Assembly: GCA_963741305.1 (NCBI GenBank)
Contig: CAVUHL010000003.1
Coordinates: 7,130,001 to 7,194,000 of the forward strand
Direction of reading: 5' to 3'
Length of the DNA stretch: 64,000 bases
Source: DATMER01 sp963741305
GTDB lineage: Bacteria; Acidobacteriota; Thermoanaerobaculia; Multivoradales; UBA5704
The position numbers and the translations under genes were made by a program. Shown here one piece after another: positions 16,768 to 25,584 of this stretch. The notes below the pieces were generated by a model. The model worked only from the letters and a program-made list of their open reading frames with translations. It was not told the origin of the DNA and searched no databases. How positions within the stretch are numbered: the stretch's first letter is position 1; every line of letters starts with the position of its first letter.

Positions 16768-18417
16768 TTGGCGAGCCTGCTGAAAAAGAGGTTTAGGAAC
16801 CGGGTCTTTATAAGCTACAGTCACAAAGACAGGGAGTGGCTGGAGGCGCTGCAGGTCCATCTTCGACCTCTTGAGAGAGAGGGGAAGATTACGAGGTGGG
16901 ACGATACCCTGATTCAGAGTGGTTCTCAGTGGAAGGACGAGATTAGAAGAGCCCTCAGCGAAGCAAGGGTTGCTGTACTCCTCGTGAGTAAGTACTTTCT
17001 GGCTTCCGACTTCATTGCAGAGAACGAACTCCCTCCACTGCTCCAAGCAGCGGAATTAGAGGGAGCAGTAATATTCCCCGTCATAATAGGTCCCTGTCGC
17101 TTCTCAAGGACAACGAGTTTATCAGACTACCAAGCCGTAAATTCTCCCGACCGAACTCTTGTCGAGATGACACCAGCAGAGCAAGATAGAGTTTGGCTTA
17201 ATCTGACAGATGCGATTGAGGACGTCCTGAGCACATTATCAGAGCCGGAGCTGGAGATGCAAAGCAGCCTCTATCCACGAGAACCACTCGCAGTTCCCAC
17301 TACCAATGCCTCATCTGCTGGGGCAGGATGTGACGAGCGATTGGCGCCAGACCTCTATATACTTGTTCACCATGGCGTGGCCGATGGCCGCCCAATTCTG
17401 TCATTCCAAATAAAAGCAAAAGATGCCTCTCTGGGCGTGGTCGACAAACTCTATCCCCCAGTGCCGCTTTCGAAGGATTTAAGGTTGTTCTTTGGAGAAC
17501 TCTTTCGTGACATCGAGCGGCTATCTGGCGGACAAGAGGGAGAGATTGCAAAAAGAAAACTGGAATCGAAGGGAAACTTCCTTTTCGAGCGACTTCTTCC
17601 CGCGGAGCTCGGTGACCTGCTCTGGGAACTTCAGGGTAGGGTTAAGACCGTGCTTGTTCAATCCAATGAAGGCATTATTCCGTGGGAATTATTCAAGCTC
17701 TGGAAGCGTCGGCAGAGTGGGATGGTAGAGGAAGGCCCATTCCTCTGTGAAGCCTTTGCACTCACTAGGTGGATTACAGGCTTCGAGCCACAGATGGAGT
17801 TTCCGTTTGAGAGCGTAGCCTGGATTGCTCCCAAGAGTGGCCCAGAATGGTTTATTCACGGTGACAGGCCGGTGATGCTTGAAGCCCAAGGCATTAGCGT
17901 GAACGAAATTCCTCCCACCTTTATCGCTGTGCATGATGCCTTGGCTTCGGGTAGATATGATACCCTTCATTTTTCAACGCATTCGAGTACTGCAGGAGGG
18001 GACCCTAGCCGATGGAAGTTGTATTTAGAAGATCAGGAGGGGCTCACGCCTGAGGATTTAGTAGGGCACGCGGGTAATCTGGGTGTCACGAGGCCTTTGG
18101 TGTTTCTCAACGCCTGCCAAACGGGACTGAATTCCGACACGATTACAGGAGTTAGCGGCTGGGCTACTCAGTTTATCAGGGCTGGTTGCGGTGCCTTCGT
18201 GGGGTCGTATTGGAATTTGTCTGACGAGTCAGCGAGTGCCTTTCAGGAGGCATTCTATCGCCACTTCTTGGCGGGTGAGCCGTTGGGAGAGGCTGTTCGC
18301 TTGGCGCGCCAAGACGTAAAGTGTCTGGGAGATCCTACATGGCTTTCTTATACTGCTTATTCTCACCCTGAGGCGCGAGCTAGGTTAAATAAGGTAACTA
18401 AATCGAAGATAGCATGA
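16768..18417 (+). CDS. TIR-CHAT protein (TIR domain plus caspase-like protease)
   Basis: 549 residues from a TTG with a strong SD (AAGGAGAG, 7 nt); an upstream ATG at 16720 lacks one. Residues about 12-135 are a bacterial TIR domain: RVFISYSHKDREWLEAL, ITRWDDTLIQSGSQWKDEI (candidate NADase Glu about 58) and VAVLLVSKYFLASDFIAENE. Residues about 190-530 are a CHAT caspase-like fold with catalytic His in DTLHFSTHSST (about 405) and Cys in PLVFLNACQTG (about 450). CHAT proteases and TIR NADases are both known effectors of bacterial immunity. Low GC and an attC on each side mark it as a mobile cassette. The activating signal and the target are unknown. Confidence 0.85.
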   Translation: MASLLKKRFRNRVFISYSHKDREWLEALQVHLRPLEREGKITRWDDTLIQSGSQWKDEIRRALSEARVAVLLVSKYFLASDFIAENELPPLLQAAELEGAVIFPVIIGPCRFSRTTSLSDYQAVNSPDRTLVEMTPAEQDRVWLNLTDAIEDVLSTLSEPELEMQSSLYPREPLAVPTTNASSAGAGCDERLAPDLYILVHHGVADGRPILSFQIKAKDASLGVVDKLYPPVPLSKDLRLFFGELFRDIERLSGGQEGEIAKRKLESKGNFLFERLLPAELGDLLWELQGRVKTVLVQSNEGIIPWELFKLWKRRQSGMVEEGPFLCEAFALTRWITGFEPQMEFPFESVAWIAPKSGPEWFIHGDRPVMLEAQGISVNEIPPTFIAVHDALASGRYDTLHFSTHSSTAGGDPSRWKLYLEDQEGLTPEDLVGHAGNLGVTRPLVFLNACQTGLNSDTITGVSGWATQFIRAGCGAFVGSYWNLSDESASAFQEAFYRHFLAGEPLGEAVRLARQDVKCLGDPTWLSYTAYSHPEARARLNKVTKSKIA

Positions 18418-18437
18418 AGTGGAGCATCGTGGTAGAT

Positions 18438-18511
18438 ACCGCAGAACCCACTGATGCAGCGGACACCTGGCTCGCGTCCATGTGCCACTGATCAATCAAG
18501 CGTTAGCGGTA
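18438..18511 (+). other. attC-like recombination site 2
   Basis: It starts ACCGCAGAAC and ends CAAGCGTTAGCGGT; these ends are complementary (ACCGC..AAC against GTTAGCGGT) and the right end is a typical attC R'' box (GCGTTAGC). The central arms (GCAGCGGACAC / GTCCATGTGC) pair imperfectly. It lies 20 bp after the TIR-CHAT stop, the usual cassette position. Confidence 0.5.
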
Positions 18512-18651
18512 AGGTGAAATAGGCGAGGTATGAATCAGCCATAAGTACCCGCAAGAGTTATTTTCTCTTGGGGAGAAATGTGTAAACGGTGCTCCACGCC
18601 TTCAGGCCATATCCTGTGCCAGAGTACAAACCGTGAAAGGAATATAGTGCT

Positions 18652-18882
18652 ATGAAGAATCAACGTGTTATTGCTGCCCTTCTTTTTGTTATCGCTTTGT
18701 GTCTGGTGCTTATTACTGCAAAGCTGTACAATATAGACTTGGTAGACAAGGCCTATGCACAAGGAGGTTCAGCGGCTATGATCTTTGGCTGCTACATCCC
18801 GCCGGGGAAGGCCCAAAGCGAAGTCAGTTGCCAATGGGTTCCAGTGAAGGTTACCGAGAACGGAGTATTTGTTAAAAACTAA
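18652..18882 (+). CDS. Small membrane-anchored protein (cassette gene)
   Basis: 76 residues, AT-richer than its surroundings. An N-terminal TM or uncleaved signal (VIAALLFVIALCLVLITAKL) is followed by a short exported part with two cysteines (MIFGCYIPPG and EVSCQWVPVKV) that could form a disulfide. AAAGGA lies upstream of the ATG. No family recognised. It sits between two attC-like sites, so it is probably the sole gene of a cassette. About 280 bp of gene-free DNA follow; there I see only a small direct repeat (CCGGCCTACAA, about 19035-19056). Confidence 0.5.
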   Translation: MKNQRVIAALLFVIALCLVLITAKLYNIDLVDKAYAQGGSAAMIFGCYIPPGKAQSEVSCQWVPVKVTENGVFVKN

Positions 18883-19162
18883 ACTTTCGGCCCTGTGTTA
18901 CCGACTCGGGTAAACGGGGGATTCCCCCCCCCATACTGGATGCGGTCACTGGGCGGTTCATTGTGGATATTGCGTAGCCTCGGCGTGCGCCAAGTTTCAA
19001 GGGTCCGCTGCTCGCGGAGCTAAGGGGGGAGTATCCGGCCTACAATCCGGCCTACAAGAACACAAAGTCTCCTATCGCCAGTTGGCAGTTCCGCTGTACA
19101 ATAAGCAAAGGGGGCGCCGCAGTGGAGCTATAGCCGTATATGCGAGTAGGAAACCTTCTGTT

Positions 19163-19234
19163 CCGCTAACCATGCGCTGCACCGAACGGCTGGGCTCGCG
19201 CCCATCCTGTCAATGAGCTTACAAGCGTTGGCCG
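19163..19234 (+). other. attC-like recombination site 3
   Basis: It opens CCGCTAAC and closes AAGCGTTGGCCG, complementary outer boxes, with a central hairpin GCTGGGC-TCGC-GCCCATC. The inner arms are weakly complementary. The right half (TGAGCTTACA..GCGTTGGCCG) is shared with the broken site at 31172-31228, supporting a common attC family. Confidence 0.5.
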
Positions 19235-19257
19235 TCACGAAGCCGAAGGAAACGCCT

Positions 19258-19842
19258 ATGGAATTGCTTCGCTTCATTGGACGATTATGGCGCCGATTTT
19301 GGCACATAGAAAGGCTGGGAGCGGCTGCCGCTCTGTGTAAGGACATCACTGAACCAGATTCCAAGGAGCGGTTTCAACAGGTTTGTCGCCATTTCTTCAG
19401 TTTCCTGGACGAGCAGCACGGTTTTCAGAGATATCCTCCTCGGCTTCATGAGCTTGGCTTTCAGAATCCTTACATGGTGATCTACCGTAGCCGGAGCCTG
19501 ATCATAATTATCGAGGGTCTTTCTCATGGTGCCAGAACCCGGATGTGCCTTATCGATCGAGATGGTCAACTCCTCGACATTGCGAGACTGGTGAAGCACC
19601 GTAATCAGAAGCTGTTGAATCTGTGCAGTCTGGCGCACGGGCAGAATGAGCAGATTCCATTGTATGCGGAGGCTCTCCGGAGTTGCGTCGGCGATGTTCT
19701 TGACGGAGACTTAAAGGTGGTCTCACGGATTCCAACGTTCAGCCGTGAGTTCTCTTTTGTTGACTTTCTCGATGCCGATGACATGGCCTACTTCCTTAAG
19801 TGCCATGCTCCTCGGCCAGTCTCAGCATTGATGCAGGTCTGA
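19258..19842 (+). CDS. Unknown cytoplasmic protein (cassette gene)
   Basis: 194 residues from an ATG with SD AAGGAAACGCCT; the earlier ATG at 19213 overlaps the attC and lacks an SD. It starts with an amphipathic, basic helix (LLRFIGRLWRRFWHIERLG) and continues as a mixed alpha/beta protein (YMVIYRSRSLIIIIEGLSHG, MCLIDRDGQLLDIARLVKH). No family recognised. The next gene begins 10 bp downstream with no attC between, so both appear to share one cassette and may be partners, for example an effector and its immunity protein. That pairing is inference only. Confidence 0.5.
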   Translation: MELLRFIGRLWRRFWHIERLGAAAALCKDITEPDSKERFQQVCRHFFSFLDEQHGFQRYPPRLHELGFQNPYMVIYRSRSLIIIIEGLSHGARTRMCLIDRDGQLLDIARLVKHRNQKLLNLCSLAHGQNEQIPLYAEALRSCVGDVLDGDLKVVSRIPTFSREFSFVDFLDADDMAYFLKCHAPRPVSALMQV

Positions 19843-19851
19843 GCCCTTCAC

Positions 19852-20211
19852 ATGAGCGCCAATCAAATTACTTCCACCTTCGTCCAGGCAGCCGACGAGC
19901 TAGGCTTCTCGTTTGAGCCTGCCTTTTCGGTTGAGTTGAAGGACGGCTCCGTGATTCAGAGCCTTGGTTTCGTGCGGCACTTCGGCTCCAAGCTTGGAAC
20001 CCTGCTCTTCTCTGAGTCAGAGTGCCCTTCAAGTCGCGAGTGCGAGGAGCTCCGGGGCATGGGTTACTACTACTCGCAGCTCTTCTCCGAGAGTTTTCAC
20101 GAGTTTGACGAGGAGGTCTTCAAAGAGACGCTCGACGATTGGGGTTTCTTCGGCAACGAGCAGGAGCGCCCCAGTTGGTACTCGGGCCTCTCGTACGTCA
20201 GCTCAAGTTGA
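19852..20211 (+). CDS. Unknown acidic protein (cassette gene, second of pair)
   Basis: 119 residues, acidic, with an aromatic-rich C-terminal half (GYYYSQLFSESFHEFDEEVF, DDWGFFGNEQERPSWYSGL). No signal peptide or TM. Not recognised. Size and acidity would fit an immunity or accessory protein for the gene just upstream (10-bp spacing), but nothing in the sequence proves this. Confidence 0.5.
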   Translation: MSANQITSTFVQAADELGFSFEPAFSVELKDGSVIQSLGFVRHFGSKLGTLLFSESECPSSRECEELRGMGYYYSQLFSESFHEFDEEVFKETLDDWGFFGNEQERPSWYSGLSYVSSS

Positions 20212-20217
20212 AGCTGC

Positions 20218-20250
20218 CTCCCCCTATGGCGCGGGAGGCGTTGGCTACGA
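20218..20250 (+). other. Possible decayed attC or terminator hairpin
   Basis: GCCTCCC and GGGAGGC form a 7-bp stem right after the cassette stop, followed by GCGTTGGCTACG, which looks like an attC right-hand box. No left box is present. It marks the end of the first cassette block. The alternative is a simple terminator, but no T-run follows. Confidence 0.3.
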
Positions 20251-20357
20251 AGCCGTGCGCGAGATCGTCGTCTGCTCCGCCTGCTCCGAAGAGCCCGCGG
20301 ATCGCCGTGCGCATGGGTGTGATCCGCCCGAGCTGGCGCTAGCGGCCTGAATCACAA

Positions 20358-20384
20358 GGCGGGTCTGCACTCTGCAGGCCCGCC
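20358..20384 (-). terminator. Terminator hairpin after OmpA-like gene
   Basis: A near-perfect 12-bp stem (GGCGGGTCTGCA/TGCAGGCCCGCC, 3-nt loop) lies 28-54 bp beyond the OmpA-like stop on the minus strand. Only a short T-poor tail (TTGTGATT) follows, so intrinsic activity may be modest. Confidence 0.55.
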
Positions 20385-20411
20385 CCTGTTCAACAATCTG
20401 AGAAGGAGCCT

Positions 20412-21557
20412 TCAGCGGGCCGGCGCGAGAGCCGAGCCCTGCAGGACGATCTCCACGCGGCGGTTCTGAGCCTTGCCGTTGGAGGAGTTGTTCGAGGCGA
20501 TCGGCCTGGTTTCACCGTAACCCTGGGTCTCGATGCTGTTGGCCGGGACGCCGCCGGCAACGAGCACCGAGCGCACGGCCTCGGCACGCAGACGGGAAAG
20601 CTCCAGGTTGTACTCGTTCGAGCCGTCGGCATCCGTGTGGCCTTCGATCAGGAAATGGGCGTCTTCCCCCGCGGCGGAGAGTGCGCGGGCAATCTCGGTC
20701 AACCGGGAGCGCATGGACGGCTGGACGATCGATTTGTTCACTTCGAAGTACACGCTGCCGGGCAGTGTCAAAACGAGCCCCCGGGCCTCCTGGCGTACTT
20801 CGGCCAAGCGGGAGAGGGTGGCTCGCAGCTCTTCCCGGGTCCGCTCCTGCTCCTCTCTCAGGCGGGTGATCTCCGCGGCGCGTGCCTGCTCCTCCTGGGC
20901 CCTCCGGGCCTCTTCAGCCCGCAACGCCTCTTCGGCTCGCCGTTCCTCCTCAGCCTGCCGTGCCTCTTCATCGCTTTCACGGCGCATCCGCTCCTCGGCG
21001 GCGCGCGCCTCGGCCTCGCTTCGCATCTGCTCGGCCTCCCGGGCCCGCTCCTCGGCAGACAGGCGCGCGTCGGTCTCCCTCCGCGCCCGTTCGGCGGCAG
21101 CCTCCCTCCGCTCCCGCTCCTCCCTGGCCAGCGCCTCGGCCTCGGCCGCGCGCTGCTCCGCCTCGGTGCGCGCCTCCGAATGCAGGCGGGCGATCTCGGC
21201 GTCCCGGATGGAAAGCTCGGCGCGGTTGCGCCGCTCGGTCTCCATGCGGACCGCCTCCTCGGCCGTCCTCGCCTCGGCCTCGTATTGCGCCTGGCGCGCT
21301 GAAGCCTCCGCCCGGCGGGCGTAATGCGCGGCCGTGTCCGCGTCCCGCTTCTCCTCCCAGGTGCTCTCCGCGATGCTGAGGTGGCGGCGGGCCTCGTCAT
21401 ACTCTCTCGACGCGAGCTCGCTGGCCCGCGCGCGCTCGGCCTCCTGGATTGCGATCCGCGCCTCGGCGATCTGGGCGGGCGGCGGCCCGGCCGAACAGGC
21501 GCCGAACGCCAGAGCCAACATTAGAGCGATGATTCCTGGAAGTAGTCTGGTGTTCAT
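20412..21557 (-). CDS. OmpA-family lipoprotein with DUF4398-like and coiled-coil regions
   Basis: 381 residues. Lipobox at LALAFGACSAG. The mature N-terminal part (QIAEARIAIQEAERARASE and EYDEARRHLSIAESTWEEKR) matches DUF4398-type helices. Next is a long Glu/Arg/Ala coiled coil (about 95-255), then an OmpA peptidoglycan-binding domain: VYFEVNKSIVQPSMRSRLTE, FLIEGHTDADGSNEYNLELS, AEAVRSVLV and AQNRRVEIVLQ. Role: anchoring the outer membrane to peptidoglycan. It overlaps the upstream DUF4398 lipoprotein by 4 nt (ATGA), a frequent pairing. A terminator-like hairpin follows. Confidence 0.9.
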   Translation of the reverse strand: MNTRLLPGIIALMLALAFGACSAGPPPAQIAEARIAIQEAERARASELASREYDEARRHLSIAESTWEEKRDADTAAHYARRAEASARQAQYEAEARTAEEAVRMETERRNRAELSIRDAEIARLHSEARTEAEQRAAEAEALAREERERREAAAERARRETDARLSAEERAREAEQMRSEAEARAAEERMRRESDEEARQAEEERRAEEALRAEEARRAQEEQARAAEITRLREEQERTREELRATLSRLAEVRQEARGLVLTLPGSVYFEVNKSIVQPSMRSRLTEIARALSAAGEDAHFLIEGHTDADGSNEYNLELSRLRAEAVRSVLVAGGVPANSIETQGYGETRPIASNNSSNGKAQNRRVEIVLQGSALAPAR

Positions 21558-21934
21558 TTTGGCGGTCTCCCTGCGTCTTCCCGGATTTGATTGGCTCTCT
21601 GCTCGAGGTCATCCGCCTCCCGGCGGATGCGGTTGGCCTCGCGCCGCACCCTCTCCGCCCTGGCCATGGCCTCCGCGGCGGAGGCATAGTCCCGCGCTTC
21701 GAGCAGGCGCCGGCGCGCCGCGTCGCCGGAAGTCTGGCGAGCGGCCTGAAGAGCGATCCGCGCTTCTTCGAAAAGCTCGGGAGCCCGCTCTTCGGCGCCG
21801 GCTTCCTCGGCGCTCTGCAGAGCCCTCTCCGCCTCGATCACCTCTTCCGCGCCAACAGGATCACCACCGCCAGACGATGCGCAGCCGGCGAGAGCTCCCA
21901 CCATGAGCAGAATGCCAAGACTCGATAACTTCAT
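21554..21934 (-). CDS. DUF4398-type small lipoprotein
   Basis: 126 residues from an ATG with SD GGAGGAATC; an upstream in-frame ATG has no comparable SD. Signal peptide and lipobox: MVGALAGCASSGGG. The rest is helical and charged (EVIEAERALQSAEEAGAEER, RIALQAARQTSGDAARR, ADDLEQRANQIREDAGR), the pattern of DUF4398 proteins. It is the first gene of a two-gene operon with the OmpA-like lipoprotein and probably works with it at the outer membrane. Confidence 0.82.
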   Translation of the reverse strand: MKLSSLGILLMVGALAGCASSGGGDPVGAEEVIEAERALQSAEEAGAEERAPELFEEARIALQAARQTSGDAARRRLLEARDYASAAEAMARAERVRREANRIRREADDLEQRANQIREDAGRPPK

Positions 21935-22135
21935 GATTCCTCCTTCTTTTCCCCGCGCACCGCCCCCCTTTCCAAGTTTTTGCACAGGAGATGCCACCTC
22001 GCCGGCTCCCTAAATCCCCCGGCGAGCACCAGATTCATTGTCAGGACCCGCCTCAGACGGCTCGCAGGACTTCTTTCGGGTGGCTTTCCGGCTTGCAGCA
22101 GGGTGCTGCGGCTGATTCTTTTAGGGAGAAGTTGA

Positions 22136-24715
22136 ATGAGAAGCAACGGAATTACCCGCCGCTGGCGGGCTTTGCTGGTGGCCGGGCTGTTCATGGCCGC
22201 CGGGTTCAGTGTGGAGGCCACGGCGCAGCAGGTCGACCAGCGCAAGGGTGTGGACCCCCGGGTCGACTACCCGGGGCTGGCCAATATCGGCCCCTGGGAC
22301 GACCGCAACTACTCGCTCACGAAGGAGGATCTCGCCACGCTCGCCCCCAACGAGCAAGAGCTGAGGGATCCCATTCCGGTCTTCTTCCGGGTCGAGCTGC
22401 GCAAGGCCATGCCCGAGATGCCGCGGAGAGGAATCCCCCAGTATCCGCGCGCCGCCCTGAACGTCTACAAGATGAAGTACGGCGGCTATCTGATCAACGG
22501 CTTGATCTATCGCGGCGTGAAGGTCGTGAACGGCCGTTTCGTGGTGGTCCAGGAGAAGGGGTTCACCGAGGACGAATTCCGGCTGCAGACGGCCGAGGCC
22601 CTGACCACGGACGTGAAGATCACCTCGCCGACCGGCGCCGCCGAGTCCGCGATCAAGATCCATCCCACCGACGTCAACAAAGTGGTCGCCGGCTCGAACG
22701 GCCCCGGCTCGGGCCAGATCATGTGGTACTCGACCAACGGCGGCACCAGCTGGACCCAGTCCGGCGCCCTGCCGCAGGGCAGCACCTGCTGCGACCCCAC
22801 GGTCGACTGGTCCGCGAACGGCCAGTACGCTTACACTTCGACCCTCGGCGGTTGCGGCGCGCTGTGCAACGTCTGGGTGTACCGCTCCTCCGATGGCGGC
22901 GCCACCTGGAATGACCTGGCGACCATCACCCCCGGCGATGGCCGGCGCGAGCTCACCGCGGCCAACACCAGCGACAAGCAGTATATCCATGTCGACAAGT
23001 TCGCGACCTCGCCCTTCAAAGACAACATCTATCAGTGCTGGCACGACAACAACACGCTCAAGTTCTCCCGCTCGACGGACTTCGCTCATACCTGGAGCGC
23101 CAACGTGGCCATGTCGAGTGGTTCGACGCAATCGGGTATCGGCTGTGATCTGACGACCGACAAGCTCGGCAACGTTTATTATTTCTGGCCGGCTACGAAT
23201 GGCAAAACCATCCTGATGCGCAAGTCGACCAATGGCGGCGTGAGCTTCAATGCGGCTGTGACCGTGTCCGCCACGACCGACGGCTACGACTTCGCCATCC
23301 CGGCGATGGAAACACGGCGCGCCTTCATCTACGCGTCCGCCGATGGGGACCTTTCGGGCGGTGCATTCGCGAACTCGATCTACGTCGCCTGGACGGACAC
23401 CACGGCCGCGGAAAACACGTCGAACCCCGCTGCCAACCATGGCCGCATCCGCGTGGCCTATTCGCGTGACGGCGGCGCCACCTGGACCGTCCGCACTCCG
23501 CATGAGACGGCCGACGCCAACACCGTCGACCGCTTCCATCCGTGGATCGCAACCGGGCCGGATGGCAAGGTTTATGTGATTTTCTATGACACCCGGCGCA
23601 GCGCGACGCGGGTCGGAGTCGACATGTTCTACTCCGTCTCCTCGGACGGCGGCAACACCTGGCCGACGCCCGTCCGTCTGACCTCCGTGCTTTCGCCGCA
23701 GATCGACGACGGCTTCGAGTGGGGCGACTACAACGGCCTCGACGTGGTCGGCAGCCAGCTCATCTCGATCTTCACCGACAACCGCAATGAGGGCGGCGGC
23801 GCGGCCGACTCGATCGACGTCTACGCCGCGGGCCTCACGATTGGCGGCGGTCCGGGCAACACGCCTCCGACGGTGACCATCACCGCGCCGGCCAACGGCG
23901 CCTCGGTGGCCCAAGGCTCCTCGGTAACGTTCACCGGCACCGCGACCGATCCGGAGGATGGCACGATCTCCGGCAGCCTCTCCTGGAGCTCGAGCATCAA
24001 CGGCAGCATCGGCAGCGGCGCCTCCTTCAGCACCTCGGCGCTGTCGGCCGGGACCCATACGATCACGGCTTCGGTAACCGACAGCGCCGGCGCCCCGGGC
24101 TCGGCAGCGATCACTTTGACCGTGACCGGCGGCCCGATCCCGGTGACCGTTACGTTCTATTCCGTGTCTGCGCAGGACGGCCGCATCTGGGAATCGGGTG
24201 AGAACACGAACGTGGGCGGCGGCGGCAACTCGACCGACAACCTCACGACCGCCATCCGCGTCGGCGACACGGACGTGGACGAGCAGTACAAGAACATCGT
24301 TTCCTTCAACACCTCGTCGATTCCGGACGGCGCCACGATCACGGCGGCTACCCTGCGCCTGGTCCGCGGCACGATTTCCGGAAGCACTCCCTTCACCTCG
24401 CACGGCCCCTGCGTCGCCGACATTTCGAACGGCGGCTTCGGCGGCTCGACGGCCTTTGCCTTCTCGGATTGGGAGGCGGCGGCGACGGCCAACAGCGTGG
24501 TCACCCTGTCGGCTCCGGCCAGCAACGGCTCGGCTTCGCAGGGCACCCTGAGCGCCGCCGGCCTGGGCGCGGTCAGCAAGACCGCAACCACGCAGCTCCG
24601 CGTGTACTGCACGATCGGAGACAATGACGACAATGGCTACGACTACATCGGCTTCTACCCGGGTGAGACCGCTACCCAGGCGAACCGCCCGCAGCTGATC
24701 GTCACCTACCAGTAG
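22136..24715 (+). CDS. Large secreted BNR/sialidase-fold protein with Ig-like and C-terminal beta domains
   Basis: 859 residues with signal peptide (LLVAGLFMAAGFSVEATAQQ). Residues about 150-560 form a BNR/Asp-box beta-propeller: YRSSDGGATWNDL, RKSTNGGVSFNAA, YSRDGGATWTVRT and SSDGGNTWPTPV. Residues about 575-660 are an Ig-like or PKD-like domain (PPTVTITAPANGASVAQGSS). The C-terminal ~190 residues (NIVSFNTSSIPDGATITAAT and YIGFYPGETATQANRPQLIV) look like a DNRLRE-type beta sandwich. Asp-box propellers occur in sialidases but also in many non-enzymatic adhesins; catalytic Arg residues of sialidases cannot be assigned. It is probably extracellular. A clear terminator follows. Confidence 0.8.
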   Translation: MRSNGITRRWRALLVAGLFMAAGFSVEATAQQVDQRKGVDPRVDYPGLANIGPWDDRNYSLTKEDLATLAPNEQELRDPIPVFFRVELRKAMPEMPRRGIPQYPRAALNVYKMKYGGYLINGLIYRGVKVVNGRFVVVQEKGFTEDEFRLQTAEALTTDVKITSPTGAAESAIKIHPTDVNKVVAGSNGPGSGQIMWYSTNGGTSWTQSGALPQGSTCCDPTVDWSANGQYAYTSTLGGCGALCNVWVYRSSDGGATWNDLATITPGDGRRELTAANTSDKQYIHVDKFATSPFKDNIYQCWHDNNTLKFSRSTDFAHTWSANVAMSSGSTQSGIGCDLTTDKLGNVYYFWPATNGKTILMRKSTNGGVSFNAAVTVSATTDGYDFAIPAMETRRAFIYASADGDLSGGAFANSIYVAWTDTTAAENTSNPAANHGRIRVAYSRDGGATWTVRTPHETADANTVDRFHPWIATGPDGKVYVIFYDTRRSATRVGVDMFYSVSSDGGNTWPTPVRLTSVLSPQIDDGFEWGDYNGLDVVGSQLISIFTDNRNEGGGAADSIDVYAAGLTIGGGPGNTPPTVTITAPANGASVAQGSSVTFTGTATDPEDGTISGSLSWSSSINGSIGSGASFSTSALSAGTHTITASVTDSAGAPGSAAITLTVTGGPIPVTVTFYSVSAQDGRIWESGENTNVGGGGNSTDNLTTAIRVGDTDVDEQYKNIVSFNTSSIPDGATITAATLRLVRGTISGSTPFTSHGPCVADISNGGFGGSTAFAFSDWEAAATANSVVTLSAPASNGSASQGTLSAAGLGAVSKTATTQLRVYCTIGDNDDNGYDYIGFYPGETATQANRPQLIVTYQ

Positions 24716-24737
24716 ACCAAAGCGTTCCTCTCGAACG

Positions 24738-24772
24738 GACGGCCAGGCTCACTGCCTGGCCGTCTTTGTTTT
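24738..24772 (+). terminator. Intrinsic terminator for the BNR protein gene
   Basis: A perfect 11-bp stem GACGGCCAGGC/GCCTGGCCGTC with a 5-nt loop is followed by TTTGTTTTC. The stem and loop also encode the last five codons and the stop of the convergent DUF72 gene (KTARQ, stop in the loop). Confidence 0.88.
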
Positions 24773-25492
24773 CAGGAGAAGATCCAGCGCGTTCCTCGTC
24801 GCAGCGCCAAGGACGGTGTTGTCGAAGATGCACCAGGCCTGGCGTCCAGCCGCGGTATGCTCCTCCAGCCGGGAAGCCAAAGCATCCAGGTACTCCTCCT
24901 CATAAGCCGAGTAGTAGATCCTCGGTGAGCCATGCAGCCGGAAGTAAACCAGCCCTGGCCAGCCACCCGGCTCCCCGGCCGCGGGGACTCGCGCCGGATC
25001 CGCGGCTACGCGTGCAACCTTGTGCTCGATCAAAGTTTCCTCCGCCTCGGGAGTGAACCAGCTTGCATGGCGGGGCTCGCAAGCGACGGGGACCTGCGAT
25101 CGCGAGCGGATAGCCGCGAAGAAAGCCGTCGCCACGCCGGGCTCGAAGCTCAAGCTGGGCGGAAGCTGGACCAGCAGGCAGCCGAGCCGGTCCCCCAGGC
25201 CGGCCGATTCCGTAAGAAAGGCGTCGAGGAGGATGTCGGCGCCCTGGAGGCGAAGGCCGTGAGTGATGGCCTTCGGAATCTTGACGGAAAAGCGGAAATC
25301 CGCTGGAACGCTCGCGCTCCAGCGGGCGTACGTCGCCGGCCTATGTGGACGATGAAAGGAAGAGTTGATCTCGGCGGCGGGGAAGCGGGAGGCATAGCGC
25401 TCCAGAAGGCTTCCCGCCTCCGCGAAGTGAGCCCGCTCCTCGCGCGGCAGGCTCCATCCCGCGCAGCCGATCAGGGGTTGAGCATGGCCCAA
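24749..25492 (-). CDS. DUF72 (YecE-like) protein
   Basis: 247 residues from a TTG, giving MGHAQPLIGCAGWSLPREER; GCAGWS at the very start is the family landmark. Others are FPAAEINSSFHRPHRPATYARW (shown here as FPAAEINSSFHR and TYARW), RFSVKIPKAITH, LLVQLPPSLSF, PVACEPRHASWF and YFRLHGSPRIYY. DUF72 is a TIM-barrel family of unknown biochemical function. The longer frame upstream of the TTG leads into the IS3 element and array, so it is not used. The gene starts 92 bp from the IS end; the IS may have separated it from its native promoter. Confidence 0.82.
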   Translation of the reverse strand: MGHAQPLIGCAGWSLPREERAHFAEAGSLLERYASRFPAAEINSSFHRPHRPATYARWSASVPADFRFSVKIPKAITHGLRLQGADILLDAFLTESAGLGDRLGCLLVQLPPSLSFEPGVATAFFAAIRSRSQVPVACEPRHASWFTPEAEETLIEHKVARVAADPARVPAAGEPGGWPGLVYFRLHGSPRIYYSAYEEEYLDALASRLEEHTAAGRQAWCIFDNTVLGAATRNALDLLLKTKTARQ

Positions 25493-25504
25493 ACGTGTTT
25501 CTAC

Positions 25505-25584
25505 CTGGCCTCGATCATCCGCCAGGCCTCCTCCATCATCCCCTTGCACGATCTCCGCCGGGGGCTGGATCTTACCCGGATGAC
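25505..25584. repeat. Left remnant of 21-bp array R3, cut by IS3
   Basis: CCTCGATCATCCGCCAGGCC, CCTCCATCATCCCC and finally CCCGGATGAC lead up to the IS3 end. The last 10 bp plus the CGGGCAGTGT on the other side of the IS rebuild one 20-bp unit of the array at 26939-27357. The match of the earlier units is weak. Confidence 0.55.

Noticed and set aside
16049..18417. Membrane protein and TIR-CHAT as a two-gene defence operon
   Set aside because: An attC-like site lies between them and the TIR-CHAT gene has its own strong SD, so they look like separate cassettes. A functional link is not excluded.
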